Part shown: in pieces, positions 25,436-40,400 of the stretch | Layout: every line of letters starts with the position of its first letter | Numbering within the stretch: the stretch's first letter is position 1 | Source of the DNA: Centropus unirufus | Lineage: Eukaryota > Chordata > Aves > Cuculiformes > Centropidae | DNA length: 64,000 nt | NCBI GenBank assembly: GCA_013397695.1 | Contig: VYZI01000003.1 | Location: forward strand, 2,591,696-2,655,695 | Direction: 5' to 3' | The notes under the pieces: model-generated | The model's input: the letters and a program-made list of their open reading frames with translations, nothing else | What the model was told of the DNA's origin: nothing | The model's database searches: none | Position numbers and translations under genes: made by a program

Positions 25436-25474
25436 TCAGTAGAAGCCAGAGTCTTGGGTAGCCCAGTTAGGTGC
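25436..25474 (-). CDS. EIF3E: EIF3E exon 13, terminal coding part (residues 434-445 and stop)
   Basis: After a TTTAG acceptor it encodes [12 protein letters not shown] and TGA (25438-25436). This short conserved tail ends the protein at the same residue as in human. Confidence 0.97.
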   Translation of the reverse strand, partial: APNWATQDSGFY

Positions 25475-28400
25475 CTAAAGAATAAACAAGGATCATTAGA
25501 AAAACAACTACTTTATTATCTGTTGGTTACTAATATTTAAGATAATTAAAAAAAATATAATACTGATATATAGCTAAAAGGAGCAAATATTGTTAATTAA
25601 TAAGTGAAGGATAACCTGTAAGTTTAACCCCTGTAGTTTGGGGTTTTGTTTTAAGTATGTATGACCAGGTACTTGGTGGACCTTAGGAGTCATCCATCTT
25701 ACATTGTTCTTCTCCTTTAATGCTTCTCATATGCAAAGTGCACAGAAGCAAAACCAGATGATCATGCCAACTTCCTTATTTTCACTTGTTCTAATTAAAC
25801 CTCTGGCTAAACTAATTATATTCAAGTATATAAAGAAATGGGTTTAACAGTTAAGACTTTTGTACTACTCTTCCTTCACGTTCCTGATTTTTCTCACTGC
25901 TACGCATTCATCTATAGCAACTTTCCAGGCAGAGCTCACTTGAAAAAAGTAATACAGCTACTTTTATAAATGTCACCCTTTAAAACTAGCCTTTTTAATG
26001 TGGTGAAAGACTATGCCAAGGATGTACATAATCAAATGACAGAAACACATCCAGTTACACAACAATGAATTGAATACCTAGTGATGAGAAAAGATGTTAG
26101 GAAAAGAAACAGAAAAATAACCACTGCCTAATGCTCACTGTAAAAGAAAAACACACCTTCAATTTAATACCTAGTCCCAGAACTAGAAGGAGGTACACAT
26201 AGGATGAATTAACAAACAAGTTAAAAAATATACTTAAAATGTCTCACAAAAAAAGATGGCAGGAATTCAAGAAAAATAACTTATACCAACCTCAGATCTA
26301 CCGCTCTGATTCAATTTCTTCTCAATGTTCATAGCCAGCATTTGACTACGAAAAGACAGGCTTTTGGTCTTTTCAATCACTTGTTGATAAGGTGAGACTG
26401 CATTGTTGCCCATGACTACATGGCCCTAAAGTACAGAAAGATACAGCAAATTTAACAATCACTCAGAATACATAGGCTTTCAATCTAATGCTCTGTTTGA
26501 GAGCTGTCACAAATCACGTAACACAAAGGATTGAAAAAGAATAAATGAAGTGGGCAAAGAAAAAAAGCAAACCAGCAGAAATTAGAATTCACTGTTCCCA
26601 AATATAGTAAATATAACCAAAACCTCAACAAATTCACTTGGACTCATCTATACAGACTTACCAGCTTTGAATCCAGTTTAGCATCTAATCGTGCATTTCG
26701 AATTAGATTGACAATCCATCTTTCAGCTTCTTCAGGAGTCATATTTAGTTTATCTGCTAACATGCTGGAAGATAATAGACTTAATCAAAAGATGAAATAC
26801 AATATCTCTGATGTTGGTAAATGTGACTAGGAACTATGGGATACAAGCTAAACCAACCAAAAATTTGGCAATAGCCAAGACTTGTATTTAAATAAATTCT
26901 ATAGATCTGGGAAAGCTTATTTTCATTTAACTGAAACCACATTGAAGCTCACATACACGTACCCCTCCTGATCTCCCACCCCACTGCTTTACAACGGAAC
27001 GTTGCGAATAAGGAGCTCACATCCTGGAAGTATCCAAGTCATTCTGAACTACATCTTGCATTAAAATTTTGACCTGCACAAGTTTCCTATGCTCCCATTA
27101 GACCTTGCTTACATGAACTTTCATTGGAAAATTGCCAATTAAGTAATCACACCACAACATAAAACAGAAACCATCATCATGAAGAGAACAACTGAATTGC
27201 TTTTTTTCTTACTTAAATCTAGCCAGCAGTCATGAAAATTTAGACTAATTAGTCCAGGAAAGCGTCTCTCAGTCGCACTCATTTAACAATATACTTCACC
27301 TTAAAATTTCATGAACAAGAGCCATGAGAATTTGGTATGGAAGATGCAGCAGATACACCACGCTCAAACCTTAAACTTCTTGCAATTTCAAGCAGGGAAG
27401 GTGGGGGAGAACAGAGAGGAATACCCTTAATGAAACAAGCAGTCTTATCCAGGAATAACACTAATTCCTTCTGATAGCATTTCCTATGGCCTTCCTGCCA
27501 ACTCCTTTAGCTTCCTGCTGGCAGTTGGCTCATACATGACATTTGTAACGCTCATTCTTCCATCAGCTTTCAGACAAAGGTAACAAACATGAGGTAAGGG
27601 CTACAGAAATGACCAAAAAGCCAGCGTGCTATGCTGAGTTGCACAAGAGGTCAATTTACCACCGTTATACAGCACCTTGCTTAAATGCATTTGCATCTAC
27701 CCAAGATACCCCTCTCATGATGATTAATGTCAATCAACTACTTTACAGCACATCAATAATTACCATGTCTACCTAGCAAATCTGTGTCAAAAATCTCTAT
27801 ACAATCTTTTCTCCTATACATTCTTGCTTCACCCTTCTCCCAACTATATACACTTTTTCCTATCATGTCTAAATTTTACTAGCTCAGCTTCTTCAGAGGT
27901 GGGCTTCTTTTTCAAATTAAAACATGTTATATGAGTGAATATATTGCATAAATGGAGCTAGATGACAGAAACAGCACACCCCTGTACAGGTAATTTGTCC
28001 TGCATGTGCATTTCAAAAAACTTACAAACCACAGAATAAAAATAAGAGGGTAAAGAGGTATATAAAAACCTATTTTATCTCAACTTCAAACTTTGAGACT
28101 TATGTGGATTTAAAATTTTAATATAAAATAACCAATATAACAACTAGCTTTTGGTGAAATAAAGATACTGGAATTTAAAAAACCTAAAATTTCATGACAG
28201 CTTTGACAGAAGATGACTTTATTTCAGCACTTGTGGCAATCAGTTTCCATTTTAGGGTCTCCTTGCAGGCTACACTGAAGCAGCCAGCACCACCCGAAGT
28301 GCCTGGATGTAGAACATGGAGGAGGTACTTGCTTAGTAAAGCGACACATATGTCCATAAAAACATTCCCCATCCTTCCAAGAATACGGTGAACCATTTCA

Positions 28401-31400
28401 AGTTATAGGTGATTCCAAAGGGTATTTTCCCTATAGCAGCTTCAAAAATAGTTCTTTAAATTATTTCTGTTCCTCTGTTTTGTAAGGAGATTTGGGTCAC
28501 GCTAGAGCAAATGTTATTTAAGTTTTCCTTTGCTTAAAAGGCAAGTTTATTGAATTCCAGCTGCCTATCTTGTACTACGCGCAGAAGAAAAACAGAGAAG
28601 AATGAAGCATATTCAGCTCTTCAATTAAATAGCCATATCAAACTAAACCACATTCTGAATTGATTTCATCTATTACTCCCCAATAAATGTGATATTTCAA
28701 ACAGTAAGCTAACTGCAAGATAATATGGCATGCATACATTTTAATTACAACTGATAAAGCAAGTACATCCTTTGGAAAAAAGTCAGCTGCCTAACAGATG
28801 TAAGTAGTTAAAAGGCAACATTAAACGAGCCAACTATTTTCCATTTAACATAAGGAATAGCAGATTTGCCACTAATTGTTTTCAAATTTGTTCTGAATAA
28901 TTAAACAGTACATATTAACCACTGTGGTACAATCAACTAGTTTTCAATTCCCAAATAGCAGTGGAAATCACTTGGGAGAAGTGCAAAAACTACAACTTAG
29001 TCCAATCTTTAATTAAAAGCACTGATGGGCTTATTTCTCCAAAACCAAGCCTGAAATGACTAAGAAATACTTCAGAATCCTACTTAATAAGCCCAAATCT
29101 AATGCGCGTTACAGCTTGCACAGAAATTTAAGGCTTAATTTCATCATTTAAAATCACTGACCTACTGAAAATAATCTAATTACAGACAACTGATTCCACA
29201 TGCAATCACTGTAATTGATATACAGTATCAAAGTACATCCATGAAATGTATCTCAATTCAAAGTTTAAGACTTGCCTCAGAACATACCATAATGTTCATG
29301 AAATGATGACACTGCTACCTATACTTAGAATCACTTACACGCAACAAACAGAGCCAACTACAAGATTATTCTCATACTTGAAGTTGAAATACCACAAATG
29401 GGAAAGAAATAGGAACTGTAAAGTAATTAATAGCTACTTCACAAATTATAACCAGCTACCATAGACCATGATTTGTTAAATAAAGCTTGCTATTTTGGTA
29501 TACTAGCTATAGTTTATCAGTATCTATTGATAGATACTTGAAGCATCCTCCAGACTGCTCATTGGCTGGAGGCAGATCAGAACCAACTTCTTAGAAAGAG
29601 ATCTAGGTTTTAGTTAAAAAAACAAACATCTAGTTATATTAAAAACTTGTGCTTGAATACCTGAAGTATTCAGTGTTCAAAATCACTTATAGGAAACAGC
29701 AAGACTTTATGGGGTTTTATATTCCCCATAGAATTTACCCCTAAGATAATTTTATTTAGATATTTTTCTTCTATGTATTTATTCAAAACCCCTTTATCGT
29801 TAAACATGCCGTATTCTGCTTCAAGTCACTTCAGATAAAAGTATTAACCTCCTTATAAAAATGGACATAAGTACCGAAGGTTTTTTTTCACAGCATCTTC
29901 AGTTTACTGTTACTATTATTCTTAAAGCCTAATATACCACAATTGATTAAAATGCTCTAGTTTACTGTGAAATAATTAAAAACACTAAGTACCTTTGTTC
30001 TTTCTCCAACTATAACCACCCCTAAAGAGTAACCCTTTCAATATGCTTACAAAACTAAGATACTTTTCCTCAAGTTTTTCTTTTGAAATGAAGCAGCTTC
30101 CACAGAGGACCAGACGCACATATTTGCTCTGGATGCAAGCCGGCAACAAGACGTCATTGAACTTGATTGATTTAACAGCTTTGGTTTCTGCTGTCTCAAG
30201 GATCTCTGCCTTCTCACCAATGAAACTTCTATAGCATTCAAAGTTCTTCACTGCTTTCCATTTTAATTTAAGGGACACGGAAATACGGGCAATGGAGGCA
30301 AAGTCTAAGCGGAAAGGGACTTCAAGCATACATAACATCTCTCTGCCTGGTTTCTACAACACAGGCATCTGTGATCCATTCAAAAAGCCTGCTTTTACAG
30401 ACTTAATCTAAGTGAACGAGAGGTAGCCTTGATCATAAGAACAGCATTTTCTTACAGCCAGATCACTCATTTTGTGCCAGAGGAAATAAGATCCAATGTT
30501 TTCTATTTAACTAATGACAAAAGCAACACAATTTTTTTTAAAAAAAAATATAGACAAGCATGTCTATCTTATAGGTGTGTATGTGAAATATAAATAAATT
30601 TAAGCACCTGCTGTACGTGCAATTAATAGTACTATTCTATCAATATGTGGGGAATTCATCTCCATATTACGACACGTGGAACTGGGTGACACTGGGCACC
30701 AGAGTCCCCATTAAATCCAGAAGAGATCCAAGTTTAAACCATATGAAAGTTTTAGCTTGAAAGCACTCTTTGTCTGGGATGAGTGTAGAATGGTAGAGAA
30801 GCGGTTTAAAGCTAACCACAAGAATCCAACTAAATTCTAGTTAACTATTTTCACTTAATCCAATAACAATATTTTACTACCAAAGTTTACATCATCTGTC
30901 AAATGGTCATCCATGACTGATTTTTCTGATCTGTGGAATTAAATTTATCTTACCCAATGCTGATACATTGATGGATGCGACAAAAGGTCTCAAATATAAA
31001 GAGACGAGCGTTCTCAATGAAGTCCTCAAGGCATGCCACTAGGAAAAAATCATTCACAAGGACCTGCAAGTGTAAGGAGAAAGGGAACACTGAGAATAGA
31101 CATGGATGTAGTATTGGTAGACAGTCCAGTTCTTTGTGTACCCCAATATGTGGAGAAAATGCTGAAGATTTAGTAGAAATTGTCATTGTTCTGCAGTTTG
31201 CCAAATTAAAATTGCATGTTAACATGATCACTAAGGTCTAACACAAGACGAGAATAAGGTCTACTGCTATGATAATTCTACTGAAAATCCCTCAAATGTG
31301 CAAAATTTACCCTGCATTTCCTCCCCGCCCCCATACTGGAGGATTCTTCTCTCACTCTGCAATTAGTTCAGCATTCTCTTTACCATGGAAACCAGTTCAC

Positions 31401-34400
31401 TTAGTGGTGCAAGTCTGCCTATAAAAATTCAGATTACACAACCACCAATCCCATGCCGAGAGATAAGCCTTCTGATACATCAAATAAGGTGACTAATCCT
31501 AATGGAAGAAAAATCAAAGCATAGGCTATAAGAATTGGTACAGATGTTCAGCTATTAAAAATACTTTTGTACTCATCAACACAAGTGTTGGGTGTCTTTA
31601 GCTGTCCACAGTAGATGAAGAATTTTCCAAGAAAAAGTGTTTACCTATCCTAATGTTATTTCATATTACTTTTCACCTTTAAAATTTCAGGATGTGGTAT
31701 CTTTCACAGCAAAAGCCAATTAAAGTTTTTCTTCAAGCACTTATCAAACACTAATGGAAAAGCTGAAGCTCAGCCAAAGTCATGATTACCTATTCACTCC
31801 ATGTTCTAGAACTCCTGAAATATAATTTTAAAGCAAACAAGATCAGTAAGGCTGTAAAGTGTTACACAATAAGTTGTTAAAAAAAAACCAACAAAAAACC
31901 AACCAAAAATCCGACAGAAAACCCACACACAATGAATTAAAGCTCATCAGAAAACATTGGTGATGGAATCAAAAAACACTGAAAATAAATTAGCTGGCCA
32001 TTGTGAATTTTAGAGACGTTTACATCAAGCAGGAGAAGTCTTAAAAATGTTATAGAACTTACTATTTCACATTCTCTCAGCTTCTTCTGTGCACCATCAA
32101 AATCAAAGTTCACGTACAAGCATTCCACAAACTCTGTGATAGGGTCCCTGTATGTGTAGGACTCCTGTTGAAAAAAATTAGAAGCGATATTAGAAATCAA
32201 GGCCCCACAACCACTTGTGTTCCTTATAATCTTCAAACAAACTTTAATACTGAAAACAAGTCAGTACATCATTTTAAGTAAACTCTACAAGTGGAACTTC
32301 CCAATTCTTATAAAATCTGAAGAAATGCATGCTTTTACCCCAGATTTGTGTCCAGCCTTTAGTGCTGCAGTCTTTGGGGTAGAAAAATAACAGAAACTAG
32401 AGCTGGTCCTGTATCAAACCTCCAGATTTCTTAAAATATGCCAGAATATATATTTTTCCAAAAATTAAAGTTTCAAATCCTTGAAATTGAAGGATCATTT
32501 GATTTACACTGACAATGTGGTACTTTTTATATACATAATGCTTAAATTTATTTTGGCATTACAGGAATTACTAAACTTGCTTAACTACAAGGCAGGAGCA
32601 GCCCTACCTCTATATACATCTATGTAAAACAAAACAGAATTAAATATCCTCCAATGTCTCTAATGCACTTTAAGAAAGCTTAACTTTATCTGTCAACACC
32701 TACTTCAGCAATTTTTTTAGCAAAAAAATTCAACGGATTAGGGCAATTACTAATAAAGTTTTTTTCTTCTAGATCCAAGCTACTTTTCCTTCCCCAAAGA
32801 ACTGTATTTACAGTCTCATTTAGGCTTAAAATTCAGTTTTATAGGCAAAGGGTTTTTTTACATCAAAATTGTACTTGATAACCATGAGTCAACATCCAAT
32901 ATGTAAAACAGTCTTGGATTTATCACCTTTTGTATTTAAAGGATGAACAAATTGCTTACTCATCGGTTCGATACTTGCAAAAGTATTGCAAATATTACCA
33001 CTCTAATTGTGAGCAATCAACCTGCCATTTGGCAAATCCCTTCATTCAATGCTTTTTTTTCCTACGTAGGCAATTTGGTCACTATCCAGTCAGAACTGCT
33101 TTCAAATGCATACAAGTCCCTCTACCTCATGATTTAATATAACGAACCATATACAGTAGACTTGCATCAAGAAACAAGTATCAGATATTTCAAAGCCAGA
33201 GCTGTCAGAAGCGTTATTTTCAAAAGGATCACCCTGACTGATACGCATCTCCCTTCACAGTAAAAAAAAATTAGTTCAGAAAAACTGAGCACCAAAAGGT
33301 GGAAGACCTTAACCTAAACTGTTAGAAAGAAGTTATTATGAAGTCTCAAGGACAGAAAATACAAAGTATTTCAGTCCTTACCTGCTGAATAACCTTGACT
33401 AGATCTTTCAGCACTTGTCTACGTTTTCGGACATCCTTATTTGTTATGACTGCGGTAGTCAGGTATCTGAGGATATGTGGGCACATTGTCTGAATTGCAT
33501 TGAGATACCTAGGAAGAATAAAATCCAGATAAAGCTCAGATACTGCAACTTTGCATCAAAACAGTTTTCGTGATAAAGAGCTTATGCACCTTTAATGCAA
33601 TACAAAGGCTTACTGATGATTCATTCAAATAGAGAAGGTTGATTTATTTTGTTAACCTTGTGATTATCTTTTTTGGACAGGAAGAGAAGGGAGGCAAGCA
33701 AGAGGAAGAGAAGGCAACAGTGTGCAAGGGAAAGAAGAAAAGGAGCTACCACTGAAAAAGAACAGACTGTATGGTAAGTTCAAGCCAACACTGTCCTAAG
33801 CTGTCACCTATACTGATTTCATAAGAAAGGTTTGCATGGGCACACAGAACCACAGGAAATCCTTTTCATATCACCATCTGAGACTGACACTTTCCCATTC
33901 AACTCTCCAACTCATAAGCCCATAATTAGAAGTGAGAAGTATGAATTAAAATTAAAAACCAGCTCAGCACACACATTGCAAAACAAAAGGGAGACCAAAA
34001 AATCCGACTAGAACTTACCAGTCTACTGGGATCATCATCATAAAAATCAACGGCCTTTCTTCAGTATTATTTTGCTATCCCAGTACATTAGATCCAATCA
34101 GATACTAAAAAAATTTACAACTAATGTCCTAGTGTTAAGCTGCTCTAAATTCCTCGATTATTTATAAGAAGTCAGGCCTTGCAAAAATTAGTACAGCATT
34201 TCAATTTTCATTTTTTAATCTCCTCAGATTTTCTTGAAGAATCCTTCTTAAATAGGCTTTCTAAAATGAAAATAGACCAATACCATTCCCTACAGTCCTA
34301 AAAGATGTGGTACGAGTTGGTAGCCTGGCAAAACCAGTTGTTCCACCCCCTCCAAGCACCTAGAAAAGAGCCAGTTCTTCCTACTTTACCACCCTTTCTC

Positions 34401-37400
34401 CTTGAAGGAGTACAACTATGAAGAAAAGCAAGTTATACACAAAAAAAGGCTTGGGAAAAATTCCGAGTCTTAATGTCATTACAACTTCTTAAGACAGCTT
34501 TGGGCTGAAAAACCTTCTACACACTCACATATTGATCATCTCCCTTCATTTTGATTTAAATACCCCAACACAGCACAACGCAACTTACTGTGGCTGATAG
34601 AGGAAAAGGTCAATGATATTGTCTCTCCCTTTAGGATGATTAAAAAACACAAACAAAGACCAGTGGATGAGCCATGTTCTTTGCTGAAGAGACTGCAGCG
34701 GAGAGCTGACGGACTAAGAGAAAACATAACATTGGTTAAAGTCATTACAACACAGGAAGTTTGCATGAGACCTAATGCACGGAAGCCTGTTTGTTCATCT
34801 CCAATTTCCCACTGGCTCCTTTTAGCCATTAACAATCTCGGGCTGTATCTGACCTCCAGCTTTGTGACCTATAATCTGTTAAAGATAAATCTGCTGAAAG
34901 CTACAAACAAGATAGATTTTCCATTATTATATTCAAAATTGTTTTCTGGAATTTCTAGTCTGTTCACGTAACAGCATAGATTTTGGTTCTCCAAAAACTA
35001 CCATGCTAACACATTGCTTGCCTTTTTAATCCCGAATTTTGTTTCTTGTATTCCCTCTTCAGATGTGACCTGAGGAACTACTTGCTTCCCTAGCTTTTCA
35101 GTTTTTCTTCCCCTCTAAAGCCCCTCAGAACTTTTTGCGATACACTCTCAGACAATGACGAAGTACCACAACCACTTTCAGCCAAAAAATAAGATTGTAA
35201 CTATCTTCATTTAAACCAGCTGATACTGCACAAATAAGGATTCAGCTCTAAATAGTTGTATGAGCTCCAAATTTCAGGAGCACTTCAAATAGGTTGCAAA
35301 GCAACATGTTCAGAATGTACTAACATAGCAATCATCACTCCAAGGAGTATGAGAACTACGATGATTTTATGCTAAATCTCAGATTTTAGTACATCAAATA
35401 GAATAATCTAGGATAACTATGTAGATTCATAAAGATGAGAAAATTAGAGAAGAAAATCAGTTAATGTTAGCTGTCTGCCATACAGATGAGCAATTCTAGT
35501 ATTAAAAAACCCCAAACAACACCAAACATTCTTTTAAAGGTTCTTGTTCAGGAGGGTCAAACCCTCGTGTTTTAGGATGGCTGTGGAAGCCCCATGAGCA
35601 GAAAGGAAGACAGATATCCTTGTTCTTGGGTGCCCACTTGAGCTAATGAGCTGGTAAGGAAGCTGAACTGGCTGAAATCCATTTCCAAGAACAACCTATC
35701 TTGCATTTTCTGTCAAAAGTGTTATTTACACGCAGGTGTGGTTTAGTTACATGCATTCTATTCTTTACAGAACATGAATTTTACAACAATCCAAAATTTA
35801 AGCAGCAATTGCACACAATGAAATCTTGCTCTCAAACTTATTCTTGTGAACAAGTTTGGGGTTTTGTATATTGCAAATAACTTAAAAGTTCTCAACTATA
35901 TTTTCAGTAGTTCTAAGAGGGAAGCAAGTAACTTGAAAAAGAAAGCTTCACTATTCCTTCAGAAGCACTCTTTAATGTTCCCATTATTAAGAAAGTATCT
36001 AGTGAAAAGGTGGTAAACTATTCCAACAAGACTGCAAGTTATTCCTAATCAAACTTGAATACCAACACCTCTAACCTATCATCTTACTAACATAACCAAA
36101 GATTTTACTTACATTATTATCTATTGTCTCCTTCAGTCTTGTGAGATCTTCCATGGCTGCATCCCAATTCTGCATCAGAATTTCAGATGCCAGTTTTCCC
36201 CACAGAGAACTCAAAGCATTTCTGTCTGTTGCTGGAACCTATTTTCAACAATGCAACAAAGTTATGCTTTTGGAGGCTGGGTTTATTTTTATTTACTTAA
36301 TGAAACAAAAATATTTTCTAGCAGTATTTTTATTTACAAAACATCAAATTTGCATGGCCCTATCTTTCCAAATGAAATACTTTTTCAAACCAGCAATTTA
36401 TGTACAGAAGAAAAAGCAACAGTAAAGCTCCTAATGCAGAAATGAAAAAATCCTGTCAAGGTAAAATAAAGCTCCATGCTGATGCATTTTAAGTTAATAA
36501 ACAGAAAACAATTAAACGGCTGAGCTCCAGATGACAGAGTAATTCCAAATTTTTTGCACCATATGAAAATTCTTCAAAATTACTAAGTTAACATTATTAC
36601 AAAGCAGGTTCATTAAGAAATGATGGGTATAGGTAACTACCACAAAAAAATCTAGTAGTCAAAGTTCTTAGTCCTAATGCCTAAAAAGCATACTTCTTAC
36701 AGACATGCCCAGTCAAACTGCAACTTTGCAGAATTGAATCTATTTCCTGGAAGGGTAGTCCTTAGGTCAAGTTGTTTTAGTTTTATACAGGCATGAATTA
36801 CACTAGGTCATTCATAAGAGTCAAATTCTGTTCTCAGATCACTTACAATAGCTCTTTCATAGGTTGCATTTCATCACATAGAACTTTAAATAAATATTCT
36901 TCCCTCAGAATTAGTAACAAAAGTCCTATACCAAGCTATTGCCAGGACAAAATGAGTACTTTTTGAAATTAGTTATCTGACATAAGAACAAAAAGTTAAG
37001 CCCAGAATTCAGGACAGCTGCTCACAAACCAACATAAGTAACTTATTTCCCCTCTCAGTACACCAAATGGTCTGAAAGCCATACAGGAGAACTCTATCAT
37101 CAACATTTAGACTAAGAATCCAAATCATTCCTACTTCAAATCCTACTTTGATTAAAAGTATATTTACAGATTTTGCTTCCTTAATTAACAGTCAATTACA
37201 GGAATTACTGAGATTTACTCTAGCAGGATTTCAGAAACTTTAGGGTATTTTTCAGTGAGACTAGAAATCAGACAGCAAGAAACAAACCTCAACATATGAA
37301 ATACTACATCTTATTAGCAATCACTCCACATAACTGTGCAAGATACTCAAGTTTAGAAGACATAACCAATGAATTTACTGCGTTGAGTTTCTTACAAGAC

Positions 37401-40400
37401 ACTGAACTTTCATTCTCAAAATTGACTCCCACCAAATGGTATGATTTATAGCAAGATGAAAAGAGCAGCTTCTGAAACAATGGATCTGATTCTACAATTC
37501 TCACTTAAGCTGTTTGCATATCCTAGGCAGACGACTCATACTCTTAAATCCATCACAAAACCAGACAAGACAGATGAGAGTTCAGATAAGAAGCCTGTAG
37601 TTCACCATTACCACCAATTATATTCAATACCACCTGCAAGTTTTGCACTACTGTGAGTAACATCCACGCACATCTTTTCTGTTCTTTTTCAGGATAGAAT
37701 TAAAGCAAAGAAAACATTCAGTAATGAAATGCTACCACGAGACTTACAAAACTAAAAGGATAGTTCTGAATGCAGCTTGACAAAAACAGAATTGCAGGAC
37801 AAGAGTCAGTGACAATTATTAACAATTATTTTCAACTTTTATTTTGTGCACAGTAATTGCCTCAAGAAAGCTCAGTTACTAGATTTTAAGAACTAATACA
37901 GGCAACTTATTGGTCTTAGTAATTAATTGAAAAAAAACCAACCAAAAAGACGAGCAAAAACTACACAAAACCACAACACCCAAACAAACCGCAAAACAAA
38001 AGCCAAATCTATCAAATAGCACAAACTTACCAGAACCCTAAAGAAGTAAAGATATTCGGCAGCTCCTGAGTAATTACCACATTCATACTGGAATTTTGCA
38101 TATCTGTAGAGCGTATCTAGGTACTCCTGCCTAAACTGAAAACAAATACAAATCAGCTTTTGTTCTCTGGAAAAAAAAACCTGTTACAAGCCAATTTTAA
38201 TAGTAGAGTAAGCTTTGAAGTCTTTAGGTTCTTTGAAAGACATGTTACACAGTAAAGACAACAGAAAACTATTTTGCTCTTAATCCATGCTAATGAATTA
38301 AAGATTATACCAATACTGGAAAAAGGTGGAAGTTCTGCATTGCAGAAGTAAGCACATCTTAGTTACAAGGATGCAGCTAAAATTAAGCTCCAGCTATATT
38401 TTAATTTGTGTAATACAGTTAAAAAGTCAAAAGCATTCCAATAAATTGTTAGCATTAGGAATTCTGCCTATTAACTACAATAACATAAGACAGGCCAAAA
38501 AGCTAGCTCATAATTCATCAGACCTGTTGGCTGTGGGGGAGGTTGGACTGAGAAAATGAGAACTGAAGTAAACAAGAATTAAAAACACTTACGCCATGCT
38601 TCTCAGCTAAATAGTCAAACAGCATCCGACCATCCCTAAAATAAAAAGATAAAACCTGCTGTTTTTACAAAAGATTGTCACCATGCAACGCTCTACACAA
38701 CGAAACTCTTAACTGTTAAAACAAGAAACAGAGCCTAAGTTTAGAGTGATACTCCTCCACTTTTGAAAAAGCAACTGCAGAAATAGCAAGCTAACTATTC
38801 CTTAAGCATCATGAGGATGTTTCAAAATCTTTTTTTATTCAAAATATGCTACCTGCTACAGTAACTCGAGTTAAGAAAGGGTGGAAGGCTATTTTAAATT
38901 TGAAGGCATCCTCAGCTTTCAGTATGAAAGTTCAGTGAAAACTTCAGAGCTCATGGCACTCATGTTCTAATCCCACAGTAATTACTCTAGGCAAACAGTC
39001 TGAATTTAACAGGAGAGAGGGAAAAATATGGTAAAGACTAAAGTAAAATAGAGGTAGAAAGGAAACGTATCCCAATGTTAGCACTGGGATACAGTGGTTA
39101 GCAGGAAATACTTCTATCACAGGAAATGCCTACAGAATGTACAACTATAATCATACTTAGCCAGTTCACACCTGTCACATTTCTGAAGCTCTTTTATTTA
39201 ACATGGTTTAAAGGGCAAGCAATACTATGTAGACCAAAGAAAAATTCTTGTTTGCCTAATGGTGGCTTGAAATTATCTCCTATTAGCAAGTCTCATATTA
39301 ATGACCACAGGACTCCAGATACCTATGGTTAACCTAATGTATAAGTTTTTTATACAGTATCTGCAATGGATCTTGATCAGCTCTTACAAGTGAAATTTTA
39401 CGACACCAGCTTTTCAATACAAAAATTCCATTCAAGCGCCACCCCAATCTTGGCAACAAGAACCACAGCTGAATTCATATTCACAAATAGTAAGTATTTT
39501 CAAATTGGCACTTTAATTGTATGGATTGCCATTCTACAATAAGGAAAGAATGCCATTTCTTCTGTTTTCAGGCCCTTCACCCCCACAAGTATACTTCTAC
39601 ACCAGCAGCTACCCTCCACTTCATCCCTTCTGTGCACTCACACTGTACATTCCATCACAGTAAAGATGACTTGGACAATTCATGGAACTATCATATTTGA
39701 TAGCCGAGGTACTCAAGATTTAACTGAAGGGAAAAGCAGCAAAATATGTATTCCTCTTGGGGCAGAGATACAGTAGAAGTGTATGCATGGGAAAAATTTC
39801 CCCCATTTACTCAAAGTATCGACCAACTGCTGCGAGTTTGTTTGATTAGAACTTTGGGTATAAGACTCTACAGGGAAATGGCACATTGTCAAGGTAGCCA
39901 AGAATGCTTCCACGAGTATTACTAGGGACTGTCAATGAAATCATCTCATGAGTTTCTTCCAGAGCAACATACTTCAAGTATGAGGAATACCGAGTACTCC
40001 TCGGCAATTTTGAAGTCAATGTCCTCCAACAGCTGCATCAAAATAAAAGTCAAATGCTTTTCTTATTCTTGAAAGAAGTTCCACTTGCAAAATCTCTTTT
40101 ATGTATCATCCACCGTTTCCCAGACTTTGACGTTCCAGACAGCACTGTCATGGATCAAAAGCAATGATCTAAAGCCCTGATAATACGCAGCTCTAAATTT
40201 CATGGAAATTCCAAATCATCAGCAGAAATTCATAGAAGTCAAAGAAACAAAAGCTGCTTTCTATTACCTAAAGCACACTACTCCATTACTGTATAACCCC
40301 AACCTGGATTAGAACTTCCATTGAACCAATAACCAGAACCAATATTTCTGAACTGCAAAGTTTCCAGATATTTTAAAAGTCAAAACCGATGTACCAGTTC

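Noticed and set aside
31870..31930. A/C-rich tracts (also near 37930 and 43280) considered as short tandem repeats of CCAAAA type
   Set aside because: The unit is irregular and never repeats cleanly; they are ordinary low-complexity intron sequence.
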